Shown: one piece after another, positions 46,085 through 57,323 of the stretch
Position numbering within the stretch: position 1 is the first letter of the stretch
Layout: each line of letters opens with the position of its first letter
Assembly: GCA_029531795.1 (NCBI GenBank)
Contig: JAPEIS010000008.1
Span: forward strand, 1,178,001 to 1,242,000
Reading direction: 5' to 3'
Source of the DNA: Sclerotinia nivalis
Lineage: Eukaryota; Ascomycota; Leotiomycetes; Helotiales; Sclerotiniaceae
DNA: 64,000 nucleotides
Notes under the pieces: generated by a model
The model's database searches: none
What the model was told of the DNA's origin: nothing
Seen by the model: the letters and a program-made list of their open reading frames with translations, nothing else
Position numbers and translations under genes: made by a program

Positions 46085-48534
46085 ACTAACGCACTACATA
46101 CCGTAGTCGTAACAAGCCTCCACATAACAAAATTCCATATCATCATCGCGCTTGATTCCGGTATCTTATGTATTTTTAAGCATAAAAATGGTAGGCATAT
46201 AGGAGAGGAAATCGTAGTGAGGGTAAGTGAGAAGGGAATTTGGTGTGTGGATTCTTGGGAGGGAGAGGAGAAAGAGGAGTGGATTGTTGTGGGTGGAACG
46301 GGGAATGAGGATAATTTGAGGGTGTCTATGTGGGATGGGAATGGAGGGTTGTGAGTATATTCTTTTTCTCTCCTTTGGTATGCGGAGTATGAGTATGGAA
46401 GCTGAAGTCAGGGTGGCGGGGCGATTTCGAGGATTTTTTTAGTGGGTTTCTCAAATCCGGGAAGGGTGCGCGGTGAATTTGAATCCTGAGGGGGGTGATA
46501 ACATGTTTGACCTTTGGTTTTGTAAAGCCTCGATGGAATCTGAGAAGTTCCCTCGTTTTGCTCGATACTCGTCGCTCGTAAATACCTCTTTCAGTCCTAC
46601 TAGCTTGTCCCGCACCCTTGACGCAAAATACTACGGGTAACTCACCTGTAAACAAGTGTCCGCATCACAATTTGTGAGTCTTCGAGGCTGCAAGGACAAT
46701 ATGTTCTGATTTTGTGAGATCAATTTCGATGAAAATCTCTTCTAGGTTGATCCTGGTTGTTGTATCGATCACAGATGTCTAATTTTGGTCTGCAGGTACA
46801 GACTTAACAACATTTTGTGGTATGGCTTGTTGCAAGCATCGTTTGTTCTGATAAAGGGCTAGTGACTTCAGAGAAGGTATCAAGTCTTCTCCAAGAATCA
46901 AGCCTCCTCCAAGAGTTAAAACATTCCGATAAAAGATGTTTCTCAATACAATGGTTTCAAAATCAAGTCTAGGTTATTCAGATCAGGGAAAAGCCAACAA
47001 TATGTTGATGGAAATACAAAATTTAGAAATACTTCTTCCTGGTGCTTTCTGCCCATCACAATTTTGACTATCATCCATCAAAACTTTTCTGATGGTTGAG
47101 TAGTGAGTTTTGAAAAGACTCCACCCTCAAAGGATCAGGATGTGGCTGCAATGCAGATTAAGATAGAATGAACATATACAGAAGCCATCTTAACTTCTGC
47201 GTCAACTTCGTATTTGTTAATCTTCAATTAAGCATCTAAGGCAGCCTTCACTCTTTCGCCTGAAAGAAACAACTGGCTGTGGGTCTCGGCTATCAAATTT
47301 TGGCAAACAGCTCTTTATATTCCCTTGTTCGGACCTTGTCTTACCTTGAAGGATTCCAGTGGATCCATTGACATCAACACCTCTGGTACAAGTCTCATAT
47401 TCAAATTCATAGAGAAAAAAGAATTTAAAATATCATTACTGAGTATAAAGGAGAGCCTGTATCAAATTCTTAATTATGCTTATATCTTCTGGGCTTTTTT
47501 ACTGTTTCGTGTAACATAGTGCACGAAGGATTATTTAGCTTACTAGTAGACTGCTGCGAGGGAGGATTTTAAATTGCGAGGCTCATTGCTACTTCTCAAT
47601 CTCATAAAATTAGATTTTCTCGAAGGATGGATTGAGGCTGACGATAGCATTTTCTTTCTATCGCATAGAGTTGAAAAAATCAAACTTCAAGGTCATAAAT
47701 CAACAGTGAGAGTTGTAAAAGCTCTATCAGCCACGACGGTCATATCCGCGTCCCGCGATGCAACGATTAGGATTTGGAATATCGAAAATGGAATATGTGA
47801 GGCTGTCCTGGAAGGTCATACCGAGACAGTCAGATGCCTGGATGTGCATGGGAAAATTGCTGTATCAGGCAGTTATGATAATGATGCCAGGGCATGGGAT
47901 TTGGAAAAGAGGGCTTGCTTGCATGCGATGAAAGGTCATGAGAGTAAGATCTACACGATTGCGACTGATGGAGTGAAAGTTATCACCGGAAGTATGGATA
48001 AAATGGTGAGAGTATGGGATGTAATGACAGGGTACGTCGTCTACCTTCGCTTGCATTACTTCGTTGGGCAGCTCTGACTATTGTTTTATCAGAGAATGTC
48101 AAGCTATCCTTGAAGGCTTTACATCCCTTGTAGGATTGTTGGAATTATTTCCGTCAAGTCTTCTGACGGCAGATGCAAGCGGGGTCATTCGTCTATTTGA
48201 CAATCAGGACTACAAAGAGATATGGAAGGTCGTGGCACATCAGAATGCGGTCATATCTATGCATTGTCATAGTTACAAGTTTGCTAGTGGAGGCTCGGAC
48301 GGTAAAGTTAGAGGATGGGATTTGAGTAATGGAAAGCTATTGCAGGAGTTAATAACTAGTAATGCGGTGTGGCACGTAAGATGGATTGAAAATAGCCTTG
48401 TGGCACTATTTTCAAAAGATATCGACAATACAAGAGAGGTCATCATGAAGGTCAGTGTGATGGAGAAGAGGGGAATTTAAAAGTAGACATTGACTGACTT
48501 TTAACTTGTACAGATTTGGACTGTGCCTCCGTAA
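46085..48534 (+). CDS. WD40 beta-propeller related to F-box/WD40 (Cdc4/SconB-like) proteins, N-terminus unresolved
   Basis: Exons 46085-46350, 47669-48031, 48093-48450 and 48514-48534 join in frame to 335 residues without stops. They encode seven WD blades: the first (TSLHITKFHIIIALDSG...LRVSMWD) in exon 1, the rest in exons 2-4, with GH...WD signatures such as GHTETVRCLDV...ARAWDL and VRVWDVMTGE. Order and sequence resemble the propeller of fungal F-box/WD40 substrate receptors of SCF ubiquitin ligases. No ATG or F-box is seen upstream, so the gene either has a missed 5' exon or is a truncated copy. The first intron is 1318 bp, against 60-62 bp for the others, suggesting inserted DNA; its donor (GTGAGT) and acceptor (GCATAG) are usable and keep the frame. 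Confidence 0.72.
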
Positions 48535-49989
48535 TTCTGTCGAGCAAGGTTTTGCTCGTTGCATGTCGGTGGCACGCAAGCTGCAGATATTCCAGACTAG
48601 GCGTTAAAACGAGGCATACTGAAAATCTCTGAAAATTTGAACATATACAGAAAACCTCATTAACCGGGGAAATTTTTGATTGTTGGTTCCCCACAATAGG
48701 CAACCGTAAAACCGTACTGTTGTAGATATAGATGCGACCACCGGATATTTTCCCCGAGAAGAGTTGACTGATACTGTTAATATCCTAGATACATTCCTCC
48801 TACTGATTCGAATCGTAAATTTTCGTCCGCAATATGCTCCGTCACAAACAATCTTGACACCCCTCTGAGCTACGTTGTGGTTTGACGAGTTTCCAGAAGG
48901 ATATGAAGGAGTTTTGACCAACACTTCAACGGGTCCCTCATCAGGTCTTATTACAACATGTCAAAAAACAACTCCACAGACCCATCTACATTGCAGAATT
49001 TTCGTAGTATTGCCTCATTATAGAGCACGGAGTAAAGAGTACTTGCATATAGACCGATTGACCAGAGCGACGCGCCCAATCGTCCGAGCTTGAATTCGTG
49101 GCGAATGATCTACGTTATAACTTGACATTTTAGATCCACTCCTTCCAAGGGGATTTCTGGAAGATGGGGGGATCATCATTCACTAAATTTTGCCTTTTAG
49201 TTTAACCTTACGACAACTCCAAGACTCGTAGTTTTTCCAATTTTTCACGGGATTGTTCACGATCAAAGTCTCTAACTATTTCACTAATAAACTCGACATC
49301 AAACAAATTTTGTATCCAAATGAATGATTGATTGACTAAATGATTACGGTATAATCCATCATGTAATGGATCTTATTGTAAGACAGTCAAATGGAACAAT
49401 TCCTAAGCTAGCATTCTTATATATATCCGAAATCACGATCAAAAAATAAGACGGAGTATATTTTCCATTCAACTAATCGAAAACGGAGGTTCTATGGATC
49501 AATTCTAAGCACCTTATTCTAAGACTATCTACGTTGGTAATCTCCACTTCATGCAAGATAATTCAATACTTTTATTTGGAAAAGAGTTGGGCATGGCAAT
49601 GATTTATTTGTTTTCATTCCAACATACGGCATCAGGCATACTAAGCCTCCGTACCCCTGAAGGTTGCATCCTTCGTTACATACCTACTAAGCCTACGATG
49701 GCACAGCGGACTAGAAGCCCTTGAAGCCTCATATCCAACTCGGGCGGTGTAAGACTAGTTTGTCGGAGGGGATAAAATTACTTATTTACTTTGGGTTTCA
49801 CGTCATAATGGGTGGTTACCCTAAGATCAGGTTGCAACACAAACGGCTTTTCTTAAGGTCATAAAAGTCCTCCTTTCCCATCCGATCTCTCCCCCCCCCC
49901 CATAAGTGGCTCTAACGATCCAACCAAAAAGTTATCGTTCGACTGAATTTTGATAGGTTATCGAAAAGTAATATTTAGAGAGGATCAAA
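48535..49989. other. WD40 gene 3' flank and upstream region of the next gene
   Basis: No convincing gene. A minus-strand frame at 48604-48924 has a Cys-containing stretch but no start context or confident family match. A poly(C) run lies at about 49891-49901. Confidence 0.45.
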
Positions 49990-50931
49990 ATGTCAACTTC
50001 TTGGGATACTCCATATCCACCACATCCACATCAAAAGTCATCTTGTTGGCCATCAGCACCAGGAGTTTACGTCAATGTCGAATTTAAAGTTTCGATGTCT
50101 GAAAATGATAAGGGACATGGTGCATCACTGAGATATACATCTAGAAATATGAAGGAAAGGGAGAGAGCGAGAGCAAATACTCATTTGGGTGGCAGACCAA
50201 TACCATCGATATTAACTCCTGGTTACCCCCAACCTAGTCATTCATCTCGCCATCAGCAAAGACCACAGCAGCAACAAGAACGAAATCGAGGCTTGAGTAT
50301 CGGGCTGGAAACACCGGAGAGAGGTAGATCTGCACCGCCAACTTTGAATGATAGAAGACAACCAATTAGCCCAGTTAGTCCAGTTAGCCCGATGAGTGCT
50401 GTCGAAAGTCCAATACAACACCGAATAGTAGATCTCCCCCGCCAAAACATTATGGATCGACTAGACCAACCATTACCTTCAACACCAGGAAGATTTCGTC
50501 TTGGCGAAGATGACTTACCATGGTCAACACCACCTTCATACTGGAACGCCAAACCCGCCACATCAGAAAGTGTCGGTCCCACACGAACAAGTATTGAAGC
50601 CCATCAACCATCTCAAGCACCATCAAATACAAGTCCTACCAAACGAAACGAAGATCCCCAAAGAGTTCGCGAGTTATCCGAACTTCAACAGGCTATGATG
50701 ACGGTAGATAGTATCAGTAATGACGTATGGGATCCTTGGATGTGGGATAGTGTAGGAGAAATGCCTCGAGGACCAAGAAGTATTGGATGGGCAGTGAGTT
50801 CGAATGATGCACTGGATTCTCCGGGCTCGTCGTCTCCGAAAACACCTCCTCCGCCGCCATATGTGGTTAGTCAGTGGGAACATGCTTGTGGGAGGAGGAT
50901 TGCAAATGGGAGACCGAGGAGTACGGGCTGA
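49990..50931 (+). CDS. Hypothetical proline/serine-rich protein
   Basis: Uninterrupted ORF of 313 residues from a clear ATG (context AAAATGTC). No domain is recognised. It is rich in Pro, Ser, Arg and Gln and largely disordered-looking. It has a Gln-rich patch near residue 92-96, SPVSPVSPMS-like repeats near 126-138, and a Trp-rich segment NDVWDPWMWDSVGEM near 245-260 that may be an ordered binding motif, then a run of prolines. It is probably a real gene because the frame stays open with a fungal-type codon pattern and the Trp motif, but its role is unknown. Confidence 0.6.
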   Translation: MSTSWDTPYPPHPHQKSSCWPSAPGVYVNVEFKVSMSENDKGHGASLRYTSRNMKERERARANTHLGGRPIPSILTPGYPQPSHSSRHQQRPQQQQERNRGLSIGLETPERGRSAPPTLNDRRQPISPVSPVSPMSAVESPIQHRIVDLPRQNIMDRLDQPLPSTPGRFRLGEDDLPWSTPPSYWNAKPATSESVGPTRTSIEAHQPSQAPSNTSPTKRNEDPQRVRELSELQQAMMTVDSISNDVWDPWMWDSVGEMPRGPRSIGWAVSSNDALDSPGSSSPKTPPPPPYVVSQWEHACGRRIANGRPRSTG

Positions 50932-53900
50932 GGATTTGGATTGGGAAATGTATAGGAAACTTTCGACCCATACTCAACAGGAGGGCCTCAACATATTCGA
51001 GCGAGCTTCATCATTTCTTCACGACTTTATAACATACTAGAGGAAGTGCATTTACGATCAACAATCTCTAGGTGTGTACAGCAATCATCAATGTATTGAT
51101 AAACGAGGCACGAACGAGCTCCACACAACAACTACACACCAGAATAACATATCAATGTGTATCGAATGACAATCAGGGTCATGCCCTCTCGCATTCCTTA
51201 CACACAATTCTGACTCGAAGAATGCCATCAGCAGTTCGGCACCTCTCACCACTGCTACCAGAAGTGGCCCATAATCACGCGATACGTAGCCTGCCATTCT
51301 ATTCCACTCCGCTCCACTCGTCTACACCTCTTCGTGAAATAAGTAATTTTACCTCATACCAAAAATCTGGTGGGGCATAATTGGGATTCAAACTCCGACT
51401 ACAAGGAACAAAACATGAATAGTGGAGACCCGAAACAAAGCCAGGGCTACAAAAAACTACATGTACCTAGGGTAGAAGCGGAGACCTCTTCTTGACCTAG
51501 TACAATTTCGTGACGAGGTTTGACGTCAAATGTTGAGCTTGGCTTAACTCGGAAGTTCACGATGGAGCTTTGATCATGGGGAGGATCTTGCACGGGGTAT
51601 TACGCAGTGGAATGCAGCTAGAATGCAGCTAGAATTAGGTAGCCAAATTCTTCAAATTGAGGATCTGAAAATTTGAAACACAAGTTTTGCAAGGATGAGA
51701 TGCGAGAGAGATTGTGAAACTGATTGTAAACATGGATACTTGCGATTATGGCTGTGTAAATCGTCTCCTTCTTTTCTGTTCTTGAATTAGTCTGTAATGA
51801 CCTGGATCTAACTGTTTCAAATGATAAAGTACTAGTGTGCTTCGCCTCGTTTGACCGGGGAGAATAGACTAACGGGCAAGTTTCCTGTTCCATTTTCAAC
51901 GAGACGACTGCACGCATGTGTCCTCGGTCCTTTTTGTTTGATTCCGAGATCCTGCGGAGATGCCGAAATAAATTTGGGTAGTTTTTGACTAGATGTCTAA
52001 TACAGACGGCTATGCGCTATCAAAGCTGTTCTCCGATGTAATGTCTAAATTAGATGAATAGCCGGAGGACTATAAATGGAATGATGAAATACGTGCGTAC
52101 AACCGACGTACCTTGCAATTACTACACTTTCAAAAGTTAGTGGAAATTGGCATTGACGCCATAAAAATGATGCCCCAAGGTTAGATTCAAGAGACAACGA
52201 GTGATATATGTTGCGCCATACAAAAGATATGACTTGAATGCTACACATATATGTATCGCTGATGTTAAGGCACTTTAACATCCTTGCTCGTGGTTGGAAA
52301 TGGCAGATTCTACCAACACCCCGAGATGGAATGGTATGGGGGCAGTATTGACACTTTGGAACGAGTATGGGGGTGTCTGTAAGGGAGGGTAGGTGATGGT
52401 TTGGCTTTTGTATCTTTTTGCCTACATTGTTTCCCATGGGTTGATTTCTGTAATTGATTTTTTTTGTAAGTCATTGAGTGAAGCTGATATCTTTCAATGA
52501 TAATATATTACTTCTCTTTAAGAAGTCAAGAAGTGTTTCGAGTCTGAAAGTTAAAGTTACTGCGGAAAGATCCGGTGATTAGTCTAGCTCATGAACTCAA
52601 TTTCGAGGAGATATGTCAGGAGAGAGAGATGGATACCGGATAGAAGACAGAGAGGATTCAAGTCACGATCCCGTCCAGGAGATACGCACAAACTAGTCTT
52701 TGGTATTAATAGGATGGCGGAAAAGATAAGTATAGGTGCGGGAATGATCTCACAAAGAGGAGAATCCCCTACAGGGACTGATAGTAAACCGTTTGGGATA
52801 TGTGCCTGGCATGTATATCTCAAGATGCTTAGCACGAGCATCAAAAAGCTTGATTAGATGCTAGTTGGATAGAGAAGTCCGCTAATACTTTCTTAACAAT
52901 ACCATTTATCAAGTTCTTGAATATGATACAGACTTACATGAGACAGCTGCTACTCATCATCACGCTTATATCTCATCTTGTTTTTGTTGCCAAAGAGTAA
53001 CTTAGGTACGTGACTGTTTTATTTCATCGCCAAGGCACCTAGTCATTATCCTAAAAGTTCTTAAGCGACAGAATGCAACCTTTTGAAACAGAATACGAAT
53101 AACAACAACAAACAACTCCATTTAATCCTTGCTAGTACTGGAAAATCTTACCCTATCAGTACTTCGGAGGAAATATTACCAGATACCGCACGCCAGGATA
53201 CTGATTGAAGGATTAGCTCCGAGCGGGTACTGTGGGGTTGAATGCGAGGCATATTTTGAGTTTGCAAGGTCGGTTATGCTTTCCCTTTGTTATTTTGTTT
53301 TCCTCGGCATGCCAGTATTGTGCAATATTTTCATTTGCACCAACATCTACATTTTCAATTTCATGTCAATACTTTCTCCTGATTTGTCGATTCTTGCTTT
53401 TTATGATTTTTGTGATGGAGATTATCATGAATTGAATTAACTCAAATTGATTTGAATCGTACCAAAACCAAATTATGGTCAAGAATTCTTAGTCGCAACC
53501 TCAAGATTCTGTCTTGCACCGCGTCCATAGAAATGTTGCAGAAGGCACATGCCGTTTCTGTTGCTCTTGCCTTCTCTCTCAATCCTCAACTCCTAAGTAT
53601 AAGTCTGGTAGTTGCAATCCTTGCGTCAAATCCTCCCGAGCTCGTCAAGAAATGAACACATCTGTTACACGCAAGTACATGTCAAGTCGACGTACATAAT
53701 ATGTTGTGAAATTGGGACATTTGATCTTTACATTTTGACACGAAGATGCGTTTGGAGGTTAGCCATTATTGGCGATGTGGCTCAGTGATTGAAGTGTGCA
53801 CGAAGCGTAGTACAAATGAGGCTGCAACGCACCACTTTCCCGCTCAGCAGTCTCTCCGATTGTTTGATATGGCATCCATGTTCGCAAACAATAACATTCT

Positions 53901-53966
53901 CATCTCCAATTCCTTATGATAAAGTAATATTGGATAAAGCCATCCGACTGAGCACAAACAGAAATT
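50932..53966. other. Gene-poor region upstream of the HeLo-E2 gene
   Basis: About 3 kb in which no family could be recognised in six frames. Several short open frames (51072-51380, 52045-52437 minus, 52591-52857, 53129-53440) lack start context, splice partners or domain motifs. It could contain decayed genes. Confidence 0.4.
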
Positions 53967-55979
53967 ATGTCCGGAGCAGCGGAAGGATTGGCCGGCCTTG
54001 CTTTGAGTGCAATCAGTGTTGCAGCCTTGTTCACGACATGTATCGAGTGCTTTGATATTGTTATTGCAGGGAAGAACTTCAGTGAAGATTTCGAGCAACT
54101 TTGTGCACTGGTACATCATTCATACGCAGTTATCAAATATCCTTACTAAGTTTTATAGTTCTCCCTAGAACGTGCTCGATTTGGCCTCTGGGGTGAGTCC
54201 GTTGGGTTGATACCAGATCCAAATAGTGGGCGCCGTCTAAAGTATGACAAGAACATCGATAGACAAGATATTCGATTGGGAGTGGAAAGGATCCTCAATA
54301 ACATCAAATTTCTGCTTGAAGAGGGTGCTCGAATCAATAAGAAGTATGGCAAGACACCAGTGACTCAGCACTCAACGTCACTAGGCATGCAAGTCTTCAA
54401 GGCTTCATTCGAACGATTCAAACTTCGAATAAGAAAACATCAGAAAGATACATCTGCATGGAAAGTAACCTCATGGGCGGTGCACGACGCAAAAAAGTTT
54501 GAAGATTTGATTGAACGGCTAAGGAGATATGTTGATGGCCTCGAGAGCATCACTAAATCTTTAGGGTTACTGGAAAATCAACATTCTCGATTAAGAGAAG
54601 AAATTGACGGCATATCGGACGTAGAAAGCTTGAGATTGCTTCGGGATGCCTCTTCAAGCCATGGGAATTCCACTACGGCAGATGTTTCAGAAAGCGCGAG
54701 CAAACGTATGGTTATGATTGTTGAATCTTTAAATTCAGAGGGTAGTACAATCAACACCATGTTAGACTCCTCTAATAACGAAACAGGTTTTTCTTTCAAG
54801 ACGGCATGTACAAGACAGTCTACGGGACTCTCCAGCCACCCCAACTCAATGCCACAACCACCGGGAGCTTGGCCACGGTCGTTGCCATCACACAACAAGG
54901 AAATGGGCAAGGAAAATCAACAAAAGCCGAGTATGGCTTGTCAAGAATGTCTTAAAGAGCATTATAAATGTGGCGCAGATAGTAAGACGCGTTCGTGCTT
55001 AAGATGCATGCAGACTGGAAGAGAATGCATTTCCTCAAAAAGTCCAGGCAAAGGCCCAGCTACTTCTTTTACGCCAATCTCTGAAGTTGTTAATGCTATG
55101 TATGATGCTAATACGGACCCATCATCATCACATCAATTATCTCAGAATCGGCGCCTTATGCAAGGGCTTATCGAGATGGCTGGACCTCATCAAGCTCTGA
55201 GTTTTTCTAGTGGCGATGCACACTATGGCCATCGCCTCACCGCTATCAAAACCGAAGATGCAGAATGTTGGGTACAAAGTTCTGGGAGACTGGTTGCAGC
55301 TGCGCAAGCTGGTCCTGCGGTCTGGAAGCGCATTTTCCTTGACCTTCGTGATATTCGCCAAGCCAATGTACCATTTATCAGTGCTACTCCCATCAACGAT
55401 TCTCTCGATACTATATTGGCAAGCATTGAGGGACCACCCGAAACGCCATATGAAGGTGGCATATTCTGGATTACTTTCAAGATAACGGATCATTATCCCG
55501 ATCAGTTGCCTCTCATGAGATTCAACACAAAAATTTACCATCCAAACATATCCCCACAAGGATACGTTTGCTGCATAGATAGTCAACTTCAGAATTACCC
55601 AAGACGCTTGAGAAGTTTGGATAAGTGGCCTTCCGGAAGCGATAGGAAACTCGATTGGTCAATTGGAGCGCTGCTTACCGCACTATGTGGTCTCTTATCA
55701 TCTCCCGATGTGGATGACCCGTTAGTGCCGGAGATTGCACACACTTATCTTAAAAATTATGATGAATATTGTTCCAATGCCCGACTATATACAAAGAAGT
55801 ACGCGTCCAGTAAGAGACCGGATGAAACACATCTTGTATTTTTTGATATCTCTTCTCAAGAAATTGATACCTCTACCAAAGAAATTGATACCCCAGCCTC
55901 CTTGAATAGCCATCAAAGGGAATGTGACTCTGACAGCGATTCGATAAGCTTACGGAGTTCTATCACAACGTTCATTTAG
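53967..55979 (+). CDS. HeLo domain - Zn2Cys6-like cluster - E2 ubiquitin-conjugating (UBC) fusion protein
   Basis: Exons 53967-54110 and 54159-55979 (48-bp intron) join in phase 0 to 654 residues. Residues about 1-220 form a HeLo domain, as in the HET-S cell-death protein: a glycine/alanine-rich hydrophobic N-terminus (GLAGLALSAISVAALF), TCIECFDIV, then LERARFGLWGESVGL after the splice. A six-cysteine cluster C309-X2-C312-X6-C319-X8-C328-X2-C331-X6-C338 has the exact spacing of fungal Zn2Cys6 fingers. Residues about 430-600 are a UBC fold: EGPPETPYEGG, HPN at 509-511, and the likely catalytic cysteine C519 (Asn+8, as in canonical E2s) within GYVCCID. HeLo domains insert in membranes and trigger regulated cell death in fungal incompatibility; E2s pass ubiquitin to substrates. 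The joint function is unknown. Confidence 0.88.
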
Positions 55980-55999
55980 TCCCTAAGTCGAAGGTCTAG

Positions 56000-56448
56000 T
56001 GGATGGAGTCACCATAGCAAGGATCATTCTCAGCTCGAATCACACATTCACAAATTTATCAGATTACTGGTCTCACTGCCTATACATTGGCGAATCCAAA
56101 TTCAAATACGTCGAAGAATTGTATAATTCTACCATTACTACGGTTACGGGGCGCCTCAAAGGATGGTCCGACCTTGAAGTTCACTCGTTGCTCATTTCGC
56201 ACATAACTCTATTGATTGAGATTGTTAGTATTAAACTCGGAAATGTAGAGAGGTCTCGTATCGGTCGCCACATTTTATAGAGCTCTTGGCATTCTTACTG
56301 CCTCGTCGGAAGGACGACATGATATTTACCTATCGGGAAAATGATGCCAGAGGTTTTAGACCAAGTCCGGAATGGGAACTGGCTATAGGGAGACTGCTAG
56401 AAGTGGCATTGGGTAGAGGGCAGCTACATCGCGTATGTGAGTGATTGA
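56000..56448 (+). pseudogene. Unidentified coding remnant downstream of the HeLo-E2 gene
   Basis: An open frame without ATG (ISKFKY-like segment through SDLEVHSLLISHITLLIEIVS) is followed, in another frame, by LLAFLLPRRKDDM and GFRPSPEWELAIGRLLEV. Both have the look of conserved protein, and the second part ends at a stop near 56446. They may be pieces of one decayed gene or missed exons. No family name could be assigned. Confidence 0.35.
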
Positions 56449-57323
56449 TCAGCAGCTCACATCCTAATTCAATAAATGGAAAATGGGGAACACACAGAAT
56501 GAGATGTTATATATCAAAGCTTTATGTCATGCTTCCGTCACAGCCCATACTATAACTTCTATTCACAAGCTTGCCTCATTACAAATCCATTCATCATAAA
56601 AGGAGACAAAACCAAAACTAGCGACTAGAATAAACTCAACAGATATGAATCTTCGCCAAAGTAACCAAGCTTTCTCAGTTATACCGCTCGTATCCGCTTT
56701 CTCTCCTTCGCCTCTCTCACGCCCTCGCTTTGAAGATTTATACCTCTTGTCCCACCCCCGCCCCACCATCCTGCTCCCAAAACCCTCTATGCAAATTTGT
56801 CCCCTTTAACATCAAACGGATCAACAAACGTAAACCATTATTTCCTTTTATTTTTATACTTTATTCCCTCGATCTCCGTCAGCCAAAATACGTAGAAGTG
56901 ATGCGCGAATGTGAGGTCATTGGATGTTATTTAGCTGCCTGGTAGACGCTGTGCCTCGAAGTTTGGGGAGCGAAGTTGCTAGGGCTATTAGGGTGTGATG
57001 TAGCGATTTGAGGGATTTCTGTTGTTCGATAGGGAATTTCTTTAGGTGTGTTGTGTACTAGCTGTGTAACTGAGGATTAGCTAACCGAATTTATAACTTT
57101 ATGTTAGATGGGAAGAATTGATGCACCGAAGGTGGAAGGCTATGTATCAAATCGATTGGCTAGTGAACGAACTTAAATCATAGGGCTGAGGTGTGATTCT
57201 TTTAAAAGAACTCAAAACTGCATATCATCGAATCCAGAGAATTTTACTTTTAAATCTCCTCCTGTGTTCCCTCAAATTTTTAATCGAACAATATCTTCAA
57301 GCCTAGCTATTACCCCTTCCTCA

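Noticed and set aside
48604..48924. Minus-strand frame with a Cys-containing stretch slightly like a double-psi barrel protein
   Set aside because: Resemblance too weak, no signal peptide and no supporting splice sites.
51072..51380. Plus ORF of about 100 residues
   Set aside because: No recognisable motif, composition like surrounding non-coding DNA.
51370..51400. GGGATTCAAACTCC, similar to a tRNA B-box
   Set aside because: No cloverleaf could be drawn around it on either strand.
52584..52857. Overlapping ORFs on both strands
   Set aside because: No domain, start context or homology pattern on either strand.
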